In this document: positions 35,915 through 46,004 of the stretch, piece after piece | Position numbering within the stretch: the first letter of the stretch is position 1 | Layout: the number at the start of each line of letters is the position of its first letter | DNA from: Clarkia xantiana subsp. parviflora | Taxonomy: Eukaryota > Streptophyta > Magnoliopsida > Myrtales > Onagraceae | Assembly: GCA_036873135.1 (NCBI GenBank) | Contig: JAPTYO010000009.1 | Coordinates: 22,217,756 to 22,281,755 of the forward strand | DNA: 64,000 nt | Reading direction: 5' to 3' | Made by a program: the position numbers and the translations under genes | Notes under the pieces: model-generated | The model's database searches: none | What the model was told of the DNA's origin: nothing | The model's input: only the letters and a program-made list of their open reading frames with translations

Positions 35915-36128
35915 ACAACTACCTAAACATGATACAGAAGAAATTGACTGGGCAGAATGATGCGGATCCAGCGTTAAGCTATATGTCCGGAAAGGAAGCC
36001 TACTACCCACTCTTCAGTTTCCTCCGCTCTTATCGAAATTAACCAGCTTGTGATTTCATATACTGCTCAACACACCTGCTGTATCATTCACATTCCCGTT
36101 AACCTTGCAGATTATTTTACATAACCAA
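35915..36128 (+). pseudogene. Internally deleted copy of the transposase gene
   Basis: The first part (to about 35,998) matches 32,075-32,158 of the transposase gene (MIQKKLTGQNDAD...LSYMSGKE). It is fused directly to a match of 33,893-34,015 (YYPLFSFLRSYRN and stop, then the 3' flank). About 1.7 kb of the parent is missing at the junction. Confidence 0.88.
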
Positions 36129-36830
36129 AACGTGTCCAACCAATTATCTCCTTCGCTGGAATTTTTATAGTCACTCAACCATAAATTGAATGCAACCTAA
36201 ACTGATTGAAAAATCCTTTTGCACGAAACACAAATGTATGTATCTACACTTTCAAAAACTTTTTCTTGTTAAACAACATTCAATTCATCAGGATTGCATT
36301 AAAACAGAATGTAATGTTCGAAAATGAATGGCTATGGATGTATTGAACACCAAATTAACACAATACAACAGTAATAGATGTTCAATACAACCAACAACAC
36401 GTCTCATAAATATCAACAAACAGACAATTGAAGCTTCATACTGCAAGATGAAAACAAGCTTCAGAATGGACTTGTCTGGCCTGTGAAATGGAGCAACCAC
36501 ATTCAAATCCCTCCTTCGAGAAGCGACAGCAGCGCAGCGGAATGATTCAGCAATGGAGGTAGGGAAGGAGGTAAGGGAAGGCGGGTGAAGAAGGATAAGG
36601 GGTAGCTCCGTCGAACTAGACTACAGACCCAAAACGTAACGTATAGTAAAGGGCAAGTTCAAACGTCTGTTAAAACTTCACATCCGGTCTGGATAAATCT
36701 TCGAACCGTGGTCTAATTCACTTAAGTGATGTGATATGATGTGACAAGAACCACTAAACCGCATTTTTTCTCTTTTAAACGAAATTACAAGTTTGCCATT
36801 AAATACAGGCCTCTAATTGGTGGAAATTAG
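36129..36830. other. Right subterminal region of the MULE, no gene seen
   Basis: I see no coding sequence. The stretch leads into the right terminal inverted repeat and shows no resemblance to the left subterminal region beyond the 36-bp repeat. Confidence 0.5.
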
Positions 36831-36866
36831 GCCGCATCAAACAGCGGCCGTTCCATAGTTTGGTCC
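36831..36866 (-). repeat. Right terminal inverted repeat of the giant MULE
   Basis: In inverse complement it starts GGACCAAACTATGGAACGG and differs from the left repeat at two of 36 positions (5 and 9). Confidence 0.92.
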
Positions 36867-36875
36867 TGGAAAAAG
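36867..36875. repeat. Right 9-bp target-site duplication of the giant MULE
   Basis: TGGAAAAAG directly follows the right terminal repeat and is identical to 12662-12670. Confidence 0.92.
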
Positions 36876-36977
36876 ATATCGCCTAAAATATAGCCAATTT
36901 TTTAAAAATAAACTCTTTTTACTAAAGCGCCGAAAATGGGACCACCTACCTTTTCATCTCCTCTCTGGCCACAGCTT

Positions 36978-36983
36978 TATAAA
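36978..36983 (+). promoter_or_regulatory. Probable TATA box of the DUF1685 gene
   Basis: TATAAA lies 78 bp upstream of the DUF1685 start codon and only about 110 bp inside the MULE boundary. The MULE therefore separates this core promoter from the original upstream DNA. Confidence 0.5.
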
Positions 36984-37295
36984 CCAACCAACCATCTCTC
37001 CCTCCCTCTCTTACACACAAACGGACACCTCGATACTTGAGATACAATTGGAGAGAGAGAATGGGAAGAATTTCTAGTGAGACAGAATCTCCGATTTCCT
37101 CCACCCACGATGATGCCTCGACGGGCTTCGATCGGAGCATCGATGAGCAATGGCCGTTTCTTAGCCAGACGTCCATGAAAGACGGCTCTAGGAAGGGTTT
37201 AAGTAGATCCGGTAGCAAGCTGAAGAAGAAGAAGAACCCTGTCCTGCTTGAAGGCTACGTGGAAGGGAACGACGACGAGAACAATCTGGGAAGAA

Positions 37296-37300
37296 CCAAG
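37296..37300. repeat. Left 5-bp target-site duplication of the copia element
   Basis: CCAAG precedes the left LTR and matches 43804-43808. Confidence 0.9.
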
Positions 37301-38091
37301 TGTTGGAAATATTGAGGGTAAATATGCAAATTTACAAAGTCCGAGGACCAAAATGCAATATTCTAAAATTCAATGACTAAAAAGCAATTAGTCAAATTTC
37401 GGTTACTTACATGTAACTATACCAGTTAACATGCAAAATATAGGCAACACCGAAATTATACGTAAAATCGACACAAAACGAATACGTATTTTATATACTG
37501 AGGCCCGTGCTAATCACAGTCTCCTTAAGGCAATTTCGCCCCTCCCCACCCTCGGGTTATGCAAAGGGGTTTATACAAGGGGCGATCACCTCCCAGGATT
37601 CAACAGTGTCATCGAATCGTGTTATGCATGCAACACGCTCGACCGAACCGAACCCAATACCTGAACTCAAACAAAGAACAGAAATGCCGACGACAACGGC
37701 TAAAAACAACTAGAAAGGTTGAACACGACATAAGTCGAAATCAACCTAAGAAGAACTCTGCAATTCGTCAACACGAAGAACAGAGGAGGAGAAAAATAAC
37801 TTGGATTCCAAAAATATGGATTCCGAAAATATTGGATACTCAACCAAAAGGAAGAGATCTCATTTTCTTCTACAAAAAAAAAAAGTGAAGAGGAAGACTC
37901 CTTTATATAGGAGAGGAGAAGGGAGGAGATGCTTGAAGTGGTCGATGTGGTACAAACAAATTTCCACATTCACTAAAACAAATTGGGCTGGGCTAGAGTA
38001 AAAACAATGGGCTTGAACAAAAATAATTTAACTAAGCCCAAAAAACTAGCCTTAGTAAAATTTAATATAAATGAGCCCAAATTTTCTAACA
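37301..38091 (-). repeat. Copia LTR, left copy (3' LTR of the minus-strand element)
   Basis: It is 791 bp, starting TGTTGGAAAT and ending TTTCTAACA. It differs from the right copy by one substitution (G/A near 37,834) and two A-run length changes (1 and 2 bases). Confidence 0.95.
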
Positions 38092-38104
38092 ATCCCCCAC
38101 ATGA
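38092..38104 (-). other. Polypurine tract of the copia element
   Basis: On the minus strand the sequence TGTGGGGGAT lies directly against the LTR, the expected position of the plus-strand primer. It fixes the element's orientation. Confidence 0.7.
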
Positions 38105-39599
38105 ATGGAAATTGGAAATCTAGACACGAAATTTGAGTTCAACGGTCAATACCTGCAAATAATAGGTAGGAGTGACCCCTTTGAACCTATCCCTTGTGAG
38201 ATCATGCCTTCTCTACTGACTGGTCGGTAGACGCGATGTCCTTGAACCGACTGTCGTTGGTGTAGATGACGACATAACCCACACAGGTACCTTTCTAGTA
38301 TGGTTCGGTTCACGCCCTGTGATCCCTAGGCCCTGGATCACTCGCCTGGTTCTGCAAGCGTTTTTAAGAATTGCGCCCTCAACAATTCCTTTCGAAGCGG
38401 CCCCACTTCTCACTCGCATAGGTGATTCTATATCTCAAGAGCATCTTCACGACTCTGAGTTCTCCTTACGAATCATTAAAAGCTTTGTGTGAAAATGACC
38501 TTGATTAAGTAATCTCCAATTACTGTTATAAGATCAACACCAGCAAAAGCTTAACCTCTTCTCCATCACTGTTTGCATCATAGGAATGGGCTTTGGGGTT
38601 TGACCCCCACAGTGACAACACTCACTCTTGTGATTAGGTTGTCCCATTGAACCAAGTTCTTGGGATCTCCAGTCATCATGGTTGGGTTTTCCATCTCAAG
38701 AGTGTTTCCTCGACGGGCTTTAGCCCCATTCCTTTCGACGCTTGGCCAAATAACTCTCTGGTTAACCCTTTCGGGTAGCGGATCCGCTATTTATCTGCCG
38801 ACTTTACGATATCGGACACAATAAATATATTTGAGAGCAACTGTCTAATGGAATTATGACGTATATGTCTAAACATTCAATTATGCAGGTTATACTGTGT
38901 TATACAGATTGATCGTCGCAACGTTGCATCAATGTTCTGAAACCAACAAAGTCCTCAGACTATCATTTCCTGCAGGAATAATTTTGTTAATCCAACATCT
39001 AAATTTAGATTGATTCTTTTGTGAACAACAGCTTCGCAAAGTGTCCCATTTCCCAACCTTTAACAAAGGTTTTCATGCCAAATGGGGGGTGCACCACTTA
39101 TTTCTGCTTTAACCTTGTCTCTTAAAGAAAATCTTCAACATTTCATTAGATTGGATTTAATTTGGATTAAACCAAAACAAACCATCAATCTTTACACTAA
39201 CACAGGTTTTGGCCAATTAGTAAAATCCTCGAGAAAATGACATAGCCATTCTGCATCTTCGGCACATTTCTCCAGTACAATAACACAGACTTGATCGTCG
39301 ATCTGGCTATGACTGTTTGTTTTGAGGATTTTCTACGACACTGTTGCACCTCGTAAGGTGAATACGTAACCCCTTATACTCAAGGTGATAGTGTCTAATC
39401 GGATATCCATTTTGCATCACTATAACACTCTATCACATAAGGATATCTCTTTGTGTAGACCATGATTACGAATATGTCTCAGATACCTAAGTACCCTGAT
39501 TACCCCGTTCTAGTGGACAACACTAGGGTTACTCGTATATCGACTCAATACACTTACAACGTGAGCGATATCTGGTCTAGTGCATGACATTAAGTACAT

Positions 39600-41750
39600 G
39601 ACACTTCCAATAATCCGAGCGTACTTAATTTGGGAAAACCATTCTCCCTTATTCTTTGAAATTACTTACTCGTATCTATTGCAGTACTGACCTCGTTCTT
39701 GTCATCTTTGTTGAATTTATCCAAATACTTGTCAATATATGAGTTTGACTTAGAATGAGACCTTCTGATGATCTAATGAGTTTTAATCCAAAGATCACAT
39801 CGGCAAGATCCATGTCTTTCAGGTCAATACTCAAATTCAACATAGGTCCCGTGGACCGGACCACCTCATCGTTATTTCCAACGATTAGTATGTCATCAAC
39901 GTAAAACGTTTTTCATACTTATTTATTTTGAAACATTTCTCCAATAAAATGCTGTCAAATTTATAAAGCCATTATCTAGGCATCTGCCTAAGACTATACA
40001 TAGATTTGACAAGCTTACAGACTTTCTTTTCCTGCTCTCGCGCAGAGAAACCCTCAGGTTGTTCCATGTAGATTTCTTCCTCTAAATATCCATGTATGAA
40101 ATCACATCCATTTGATGTACTTCTAGAATTTGCAAGGCTGCAATCGCAAGCACCATCCTTATGAATGTGATTCTAGTTACTGGAGAATATGTATCAAAAA
40201 TAATTCCATCATTCCTTTTGTCTATAATCTTTTATGACAAGTCGGACTTTGTAATTATCAATTGATCCATCTTCTTTCATTTTACATTTAAATATCCACT
40301 TGTAGCATAACGGTTTGTCTCCGGGCGGAAGATCCACCAGCTCCCAAGTGCGGTTCTGCAAGATGGACTCAATTTCACTATTGATTGCCTCTTTTCATAG
40401 AGGTCTCCCAGAAGAGTTTACATCTTCGTGGTAAGTCTAAGGTTCGGCTTCAAGCATATAGGTCAAAAAACTGGACCATAGGATTTTCAATCCTCGCCCT
40501 TTTACTCATCATGGGCTCGACCTCAACATGCCCTCCATGTTCTCGGTCTTGACTATTTTTCCTCTATAGTCTCATATGCTTGCCTCTCCTCTAGACTTAG
40601 CCAAAAATACATTTTCCAAAGAAATATGCATTTATTGATTACATTAACGTATCTTTGTGTTTATTTGACACTTTCGACTCAAATCGATATACGTTACTAT
40701 TCTGAGCAAACCCTATGAAAATGCAATCAACGGTTTAGGGAATGTATGCGTCTTTTCCGTAGAGGTATCATAATTTTTAGCAAGACACCCCCCACATTCG
40801 AAGGCACAAATCAAACATAGTTTTATCTTCCTTAAAAGGTAATTGGTAGTTAAAATAGCTACCCCGTCATAACCCTAAAACAAACATGGTCTCAACCATA
40901 CTATTTTAATTTCTACCAGAAAAATGTAATGTGTTAACACACGAGTTGGGTATGAAGTTATTACTAATTCTCAACCACATCATCATTGATCCTCGGATCA
41001 TCCTTTTATCGTTGTAGATCCTCAGACCATTAACACATCAACATTTTTTTTTTTCAGACCGTTGCGTTTCTCAAACGGTATGATCCTCATACCAATAAAA
41101 GGTCTCGACTGTTGCACCGCAAGTGCCAAAACAACATTTTTCATATTTTTATCTAATGCACACTAAGCCAAAACCTTGACCGTCGACAACGTTATTAATA
41201 CTAATTAGTTCAAAATAAACATTAAAACGTTGCCCGGTTGGATCGAACCCGCAACCCAACTCCATCGGGGTTTTATGCGGTGTGCAATGACTTCACCGAT
41301 TAAATCGTGTTTAAGTCAACACTCTCTAAACAGAGAATAAACGTTGCCGCATTTCTCATTGCGAAAACAACTAATAGTTGAAACTCAAGTTTTTGTTTGT
41401 AAACCATGAATTTGTTAATTGTTTCATTTTTTTCCTTCATCAAGTACACATAGCGATATTTCGTACTATCATCTACGAAAGTAATGAAGTACTTATTTCC
41501 CGCCTCGCGTTTGGACATATATTAAGTCACAAAACTTCGCTATGTATTTAGACCAAGAAGTTCGGTAATCCTTTCGGCCGAATAAGTTTCGCTTCAACGC
41601 AAACTTCACATTTAAGTTCTTGATCTATTTTGATTTTAGGAATATGAAACATGTCAGATAACCTCTGCAAGGTATCGTAATTAACATGTTCTAAATTATT
41701 GTGCGACAAATTCAGCACAAGAAGGAACATTCTTATCTCATGTTCACTAT
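39600..41750 (-). pseudogene. Decayed copia pol region
   Basis: Reading on the minus strand: 41,730-41,548 resembles the GAG-pre-integrase domain (NLEHVNYDTLQRLSDM, CEVCVEAKLIRP). The integrase start is at 41,518-41,300 (GNKYFITFVDDSTKYRYVY). Reverse transcriptase follows: 40,420-40,230 (WELVDLPPGDKPLCYKWIF), 40,200-40,030 (DTYSPVTRITFIRMVLAIAA, LEVHQMDV) and 39,864-39,676 (DLADVIFGLKLIRSSEGLIL). Stops and frameshifts separate these blocks, and RNase H is not clearly visible. A GTTCGATCC-type B-box sequence near 41,245 hints at a small insertion between the first two blocks. Confidence 0.85.
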
Positions 41751-43015
41751 AGGCACTACGGCCAATGCAAAATTATTTTTATTCATGTTTACTTCAGGCA
41801 CTACGGCCATTACACTTAAAGTAATTCAACTTCATCCAATCAAATTTTTCGTCTATCTGTATTTAACGTACAGCTCTTTTGACGATTTCGTGTGCTCCCA
41901 ATAGGGACGCTTCCTCCTCATTTTTTTTTTAGAATTGTCAAAAAGAATTCCATCTTTTGACTTCAACTTTTGAAGTAAGTCTCGGCGACTTTCCCTGCAT
42001 TATAGACGGCGGCCTAAACGAGTGTCCAACCTCGGTAATCAAGGCGTCGTTAAATGGGATAGCATCACTCGCTAGAATAATAACATTTATAGACCACATG
42101 GTGGTCTTTCCCAATTTTAGAGTTGTCCGCCAAGTGTTAGCTACATACTCATTGAGTAGCGTTCAAACATTGGACCTATGACCTACTCCTTGGGATTTTT
42201 TTTTTTTTATAAGAAGTCCGAGCGGTTCGTACCCGACCCCACAATAGTAATCCGGGACATCAAATTCAGATTACTAAAATTCAAATAACGATTTGAATTT
42301 CTGATTTCAGTAATTAAGTTTAATCACTTCAATTACAAAATCAATTTTTTTTTCTTCTGTTGGACAGAAAATAAACCTGGACACGGTTACTTTCGGTTTT
42401 GACAAAACCAAACCCTCACGGAGCTAACCTTCTGAGTAAACACTCATGTACACATATCGCGGCGTACATACGTGCCAAGGTTCAGGTGTGTGCAATTGAT
42501 TCGTTGATTCACACGTACATTTATATCAAATGTAATAGTCAGTGTTTTAGACAAGGAAATAAAATTTCCATAACAATTGTCATACACTCTAAATCGGCTT
42601 TAACCGACTTCTTAATCCAATTTTCAACAATGGATTCAACGACCCCATAAGCCTCAACGGCTAAAGTGGGTCAAGTCACCAAAGCCTCCTTAGCAAACAT
42701 ATCAATTTCGGATGCCTTAATAGGTTTAACAACCTTGACCATCTCGATTTTTCATAGTAGTCTCAACGACTTAGCGACCTCAACGGTCCTAATAGCTTCA
42801 ACGGCTTTTGACGACTTTACCAGTCTCGACGACCTAAATGGCCTTAGCGATTTTATCAGTCGCATGTGCTCTCGAGCATGTTCACATTTTCAACATCATT
42901 GTTCGACAATATTTGTGAACTTTTAGAGAATAAATAATTTTCTCCAAAAAATTGAATCTCAAAATTCAATTAAGCATCCTCTCATAAAACCAACAAATAA
43001 AAATTGCCTTAAGAT
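41751..43015 (-). other. Gag/leader part of the copia element, not recognisable
   Basis: No Gag motif or zinc knuckle is readable. A degenerate repeated motif ('gtcgtcgagact', 'ccgttgaggtcg' on the minus strand) occupies about 42,660-42,860. The sequence after the LTR (ATCTTAAGGCAAT on the minus strand) is not the usual initiator-Met primer-binding site. Confidence 0.5.
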
Positions 43016-43803
43016 TGTTGGAAATATTGAGGGTAAATATGCAAATTTACAAAGTCCGAGGACCAAAATGCAATATTCTAAAATTCAATGACTAAAAGCA
43101 ATTAGTCAAATTTCGGTTACTTACATGTAACTATACCAGTTAACATGCAAAATATAGGCAACACCGAAATTATACGTAAAATCGACACAAAACGAATACG
43201 TATTTTATATACTGAGGCCCGTGCTAATCACAGTCTCCTTAAGGCAATTTCGCCCCTCCCCACCCTCGGGTTATGCAAAGGGGTTTATACAAGGGGCGAT
43301 CACCTCCCAGGATTCAACAGTGTCATCGAATCGTGTTATGCATGCAACACGCTCGACCGAACCGAACCCAATACCTGAACTCAAACAAAGAACAGAAATG
43401 CCGACGACAACGGCTAAAAACAACTAGAAAGGTTGAACACGACATAAGTCGAAATCAACCTAAGAAGAACTCTGCAATTCGTCAACACGAAGAACAGAGG
43501 AGGAGAAAAATAACTTGGATTCCAAAAATATGGATTCCGAAAATATTGAATACTCAACCAAAAGGAAGAGATCTCATTTTCTTCTACAAAAAAAAAGTGA
43601 AGAGGAAGACTCCTTTATATAGGAGAGGAGAAGGGAGGAGATGCTTGAAGTGGTCGATGTGGTACAAACAAATTTCCACATTCACTAAAACAAATTGGGC
43701 TGGGCTAGAGTAAAAACAATGGGCTTGAACAAAAATAATTTAACTAAGCCCAAAAAACTAGCCTTAGTAAAATTTAATATAAATGAGCCCAAATTTTCTA
43801 ACA
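43016..43803 (-). repeat. Copia LTR, right copy (5' LTR of the minus-strand element)
   Basis: It is 788 bp and matches the left LTR apart from one substitution and two A-run indels. Confidence 0.95.
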
Positions 43804-43808
43804 CCAAG
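43804..43808. repeat. Right 5-bp target-site duplication of the copia element
   Basis: CCAAG follows the right LTR and duplicates 37296-37300. Confidence 0.9.
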
Positions 43809-44323
43809 AGCTTGACGGACGATGATTTGGATGAGCTCAAGGGATGTGTGGATCTAGGGTTTGGATTCAGCTACAATGAGATTCCTGAGCTCTGCAGCAC
43901 CTTGCCGGCGTTGGAGCTCTGTTACTCCATGAGCCAGAAGTTTGGTGACGAGAGCCAGAAGTCTCCAGACAGATCGTCTGAGTCCACAGACTCGGCCTCC
44001 GAATATACAGCCAGCCCCATTGCTAGTTGGAGAATCTCTAGTCCTGGTAAGAATTTATGTCCATCCTCTCAATTCTTAATATAGTTTTGGATAGTTGGTC
44101 TATGCTTTGAGTAGGTTGATTATGTTAGATCTCTGATTATGAGTAGTTGAGCTGAGTATTGCTTTTGTCTGGTCTTAAATATATAATTCTCCTAGTAAAT
44201 ACTGAGGTTTGAATTGTTGGCTCTGATTTTTTTGTCTGTGCAGGTGACCATCCAGAAGATGTGAAGGCTAGGCTTAAGTTCTGGGCTCAGGCTGTGGCCT
44301 GTACAGTCAGATTATGCAACTAA

Positions 44324-46004
44324 ATCGTGGTGCACACTTCAGTTTTGCTTTATCGACAGCAAAATTGATGCAGATTTTAACCACAGCCAGCCGGGGCATC
44401 GGTAGCCAGCACCTTGAAGAACATGGTGTGCTTCATTTTCAGGCCACTCTTCTCAAGCAGGAATTGTAAATGCTGCAAATCTTTAGTTGGGGTTGACCTT
44501 GATGAACAAAGTTCTGGCTTTGGAAGGAAGAAAGAGAAGGGTCGGTTGACGCTGCAGGTTCGGGATGAACTGAACAATTTCAACTCCTGATTTATTGTTC
44601 TTCTGAGTTAAGATCAATCCTAAGATAAATTGTATCAGCAACAGTAGAAATAATAAAAGGCAATAATAGTTGCTTAGCTCATGTTGTATGTAACTTTGGA
44701 TTTGGTTTAGCAATGGAATCCAACACACTGAAAGTGTTGGTGCTTGTTTGCAGCTAGCTATTGAATTTGAGAGGTCTCTTCTCAATTAGTGAGAGATACT
44801 CCTCTCCACCAGGTAACTAATCTATCTAATTAACTGGTTGAATATGGTGCGATGAATTTCCTTGGTATGGTTGCTCAATATGTTTCTATTGCATTACTAC
44901 CCCAACCCCGACTCCGGTCCCAGCCCATTAAGAAAAATGCTAAATTGGTTCTTCTATTTATCCTATGGATTATAACTCGGAGTTGAGACAGCTGAAGAAA
45001 GGAGGAAGAAAAATGCATTGAAGCAGGAACTTTGTTGCTGCTGCTGCTTCTTCCACCTTTCTAAGTCTCAAGTTTCTTCTCTTTTATGCTTTTCTTTTAG
45101 TATAAACATTGCAGTAGTAAGGAGCTGCGATTGCATTTGCACATGTCTCCTGAGGTTAGCAAGATTTGTGTCCAACTGCGAGTTGAGTTGATTCTGACCC
45201 TACTACTATTACTACTACTCATAATCGGGCATTATTATGTAAACTGGGATATTGCCAAAACCTCCGACCATACTTGTAAAGCGGGCCTTTCTAGCACCAG
45301 TCATTAATTGCAGGTAGTTGCTGACACGTACATTATTTTGACAAACATCAAACGTGTTATAATGGCGCTGCATTATTCGGTTGTGCATTGATTTAGCAGC
45401 AATGTCAATATTGGTCACTTGCTGTTGAAGATGTTGCGCTTAGTTTGAGATTGTTTTTGCGTTCCTAATTGAAAGATGGATGGCAAAGAAAGAATAATTC
45501 TTCCCTTCCCAATTCAACATCTGGAGCACGCATTTGTATCGTGGATTATGTGTACTGGGGGTATAAACTGCAATAGATTACGTGATGTATTAACACTAAA
45601 CGCCCCCAGCACAAAACAAAACCTCAACTCACACAAAACACCCACATCGTATATGATGAATTTCCACTACGAGGCAATTTCCATCAACTTTTTTTTTTTT
45701 TTTTTTTTTTAATTTTGTGAAGAAAGTCTAGTTATTATTAAGAAAATATAACTCGTCCACATATAAAATGGTTTCTCGAGGAAAGGGGATCACTGCAGTA
45801 AAAATCACAAAGAAAAGGTGTGAATCCATCTTTCCCAGATCACTAACTGAAGTGCGTAAGTGCTTTTCTTCTTCATTTTTTGAGGAGGTGGTTTTCCATG
45901 AGGACTCTTTACTCAGCTATCTGAAAGTAGAGTCAATAGTTCAACACTATTAATAATATGATTCTGCAAATTGTTATATGATAAAGTAAAGAATAACAAA
46001 CAGC
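44324..46004. other. Downstream of DUF1685 and of PDRG1-like gene; no further gene seen
   Basis: This probably contains the 3' untranslated regions of the two convergent genes. Poly-T of 22 bases lies at 45,690-45,711. The short open frames here do not resemble proteins. Confidence 0.5.

Larger units (their letters stand above)
12671..36866. mobile_element. Giant Mutator-like element (about 24.2 kb) carrying transposase and accessory genes
   Basis: Both ends are defined by sequence: 36-bp terminal inverted repeats (34 of 36 identical) flanked by a perfect 9-bp duplication TGGAAAAAG. Inside, in order, are a C48/Ulp1-like peptidase gene (+), a GRF-finger relic (-), an F-box gene (-), a 239-bp tandem array, a GRF-finger gene (+), a second F-box gene (-), an alternating 228/227-bp tandem array, a third F-box gene (+), MITEs, a FAR1-type MULE transposase (+), a B3-domain gene (+) and a deleted transposase copy. 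Ulp1-like cargo is known from plant MULEs (Kaonashi-type KI-MULE; VANDAL elements). The F-box, GRF and B3 set is, as far as I know, not described as a package. The element lies 185 bp upstream of the start codon of a host DUF1685 gene. Confidence 0.93.
37301..43803 (-). mobile_element. Ty1-copia LTR retrotransposon, recent insertion, defective interior
   Basis: Complete 6.5-kb element: LTRs 37301-38091 and 43016-43803, 5-bp duplication CCAAG, TG...CA termini. A polypurine tract next to the left LTR and the coding direction of pol fragments show that it reads on the minus strand. The order GAG-pre-integrase, integrase, reverse transcriptase is that of Ty1-copia. Pol is cut into short fragments in different frames, so the element cannot encode its own proteins. 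The near-identical LTRs therefore suggest that it was moved in trans. It splits a DUF1685 exon. Confidence 0.95.
37061..44323 (+). pseudogene. DUF1685 family gene disrupted by a copia insertion
   Basis: The coding sequence is 37061-37300, continued at 43809-44046, with a GT-AG intron and last exon 44244-44323. Without the insertion it encodes 185 residues. The conserved DUF1685 core is clear: LTDDDLDELKGCVDLGFGF, then PELCSTLPALELCYSMSQKF, and the C-terminal VKARLKFWAQAVACTVRLC. Function is unknown; members are small plant proteins. The first part is charged and serine-rich with a lysine run. A Ty1-copia element with a 5-bp target duplication (CCAAG) sits after codon 80; reading through the insertion gives four more residues and a stop. 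All other codons and splice sites are intact, so the disruption is recent. The giant MULE lies 185 bp upstream of the ATG. Confidence 0.9.

Noticed and set aside
12671..36866. Alternative reading as a host gene cluster that merely contains a transposase
   Set aside because: Exact 9-bp duplication plus 34/36 matching inverted ends at precisely these borders makes a single insertion far more likely.
37431..37888. Open frames repeated identically at 37.4-37.9 kb and 43.1-43.7 kb
   Set aside because: They are within the two LTR copies and are duplicated only because the LTRs are; no known protein is encoded.
41215..41290. tRNA gene or SINE in the copia interior (GTTCGATCC on the minus strand)
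   Set aside because: Only a B-box-like motif is present; no convincing A box or cloverleaf.
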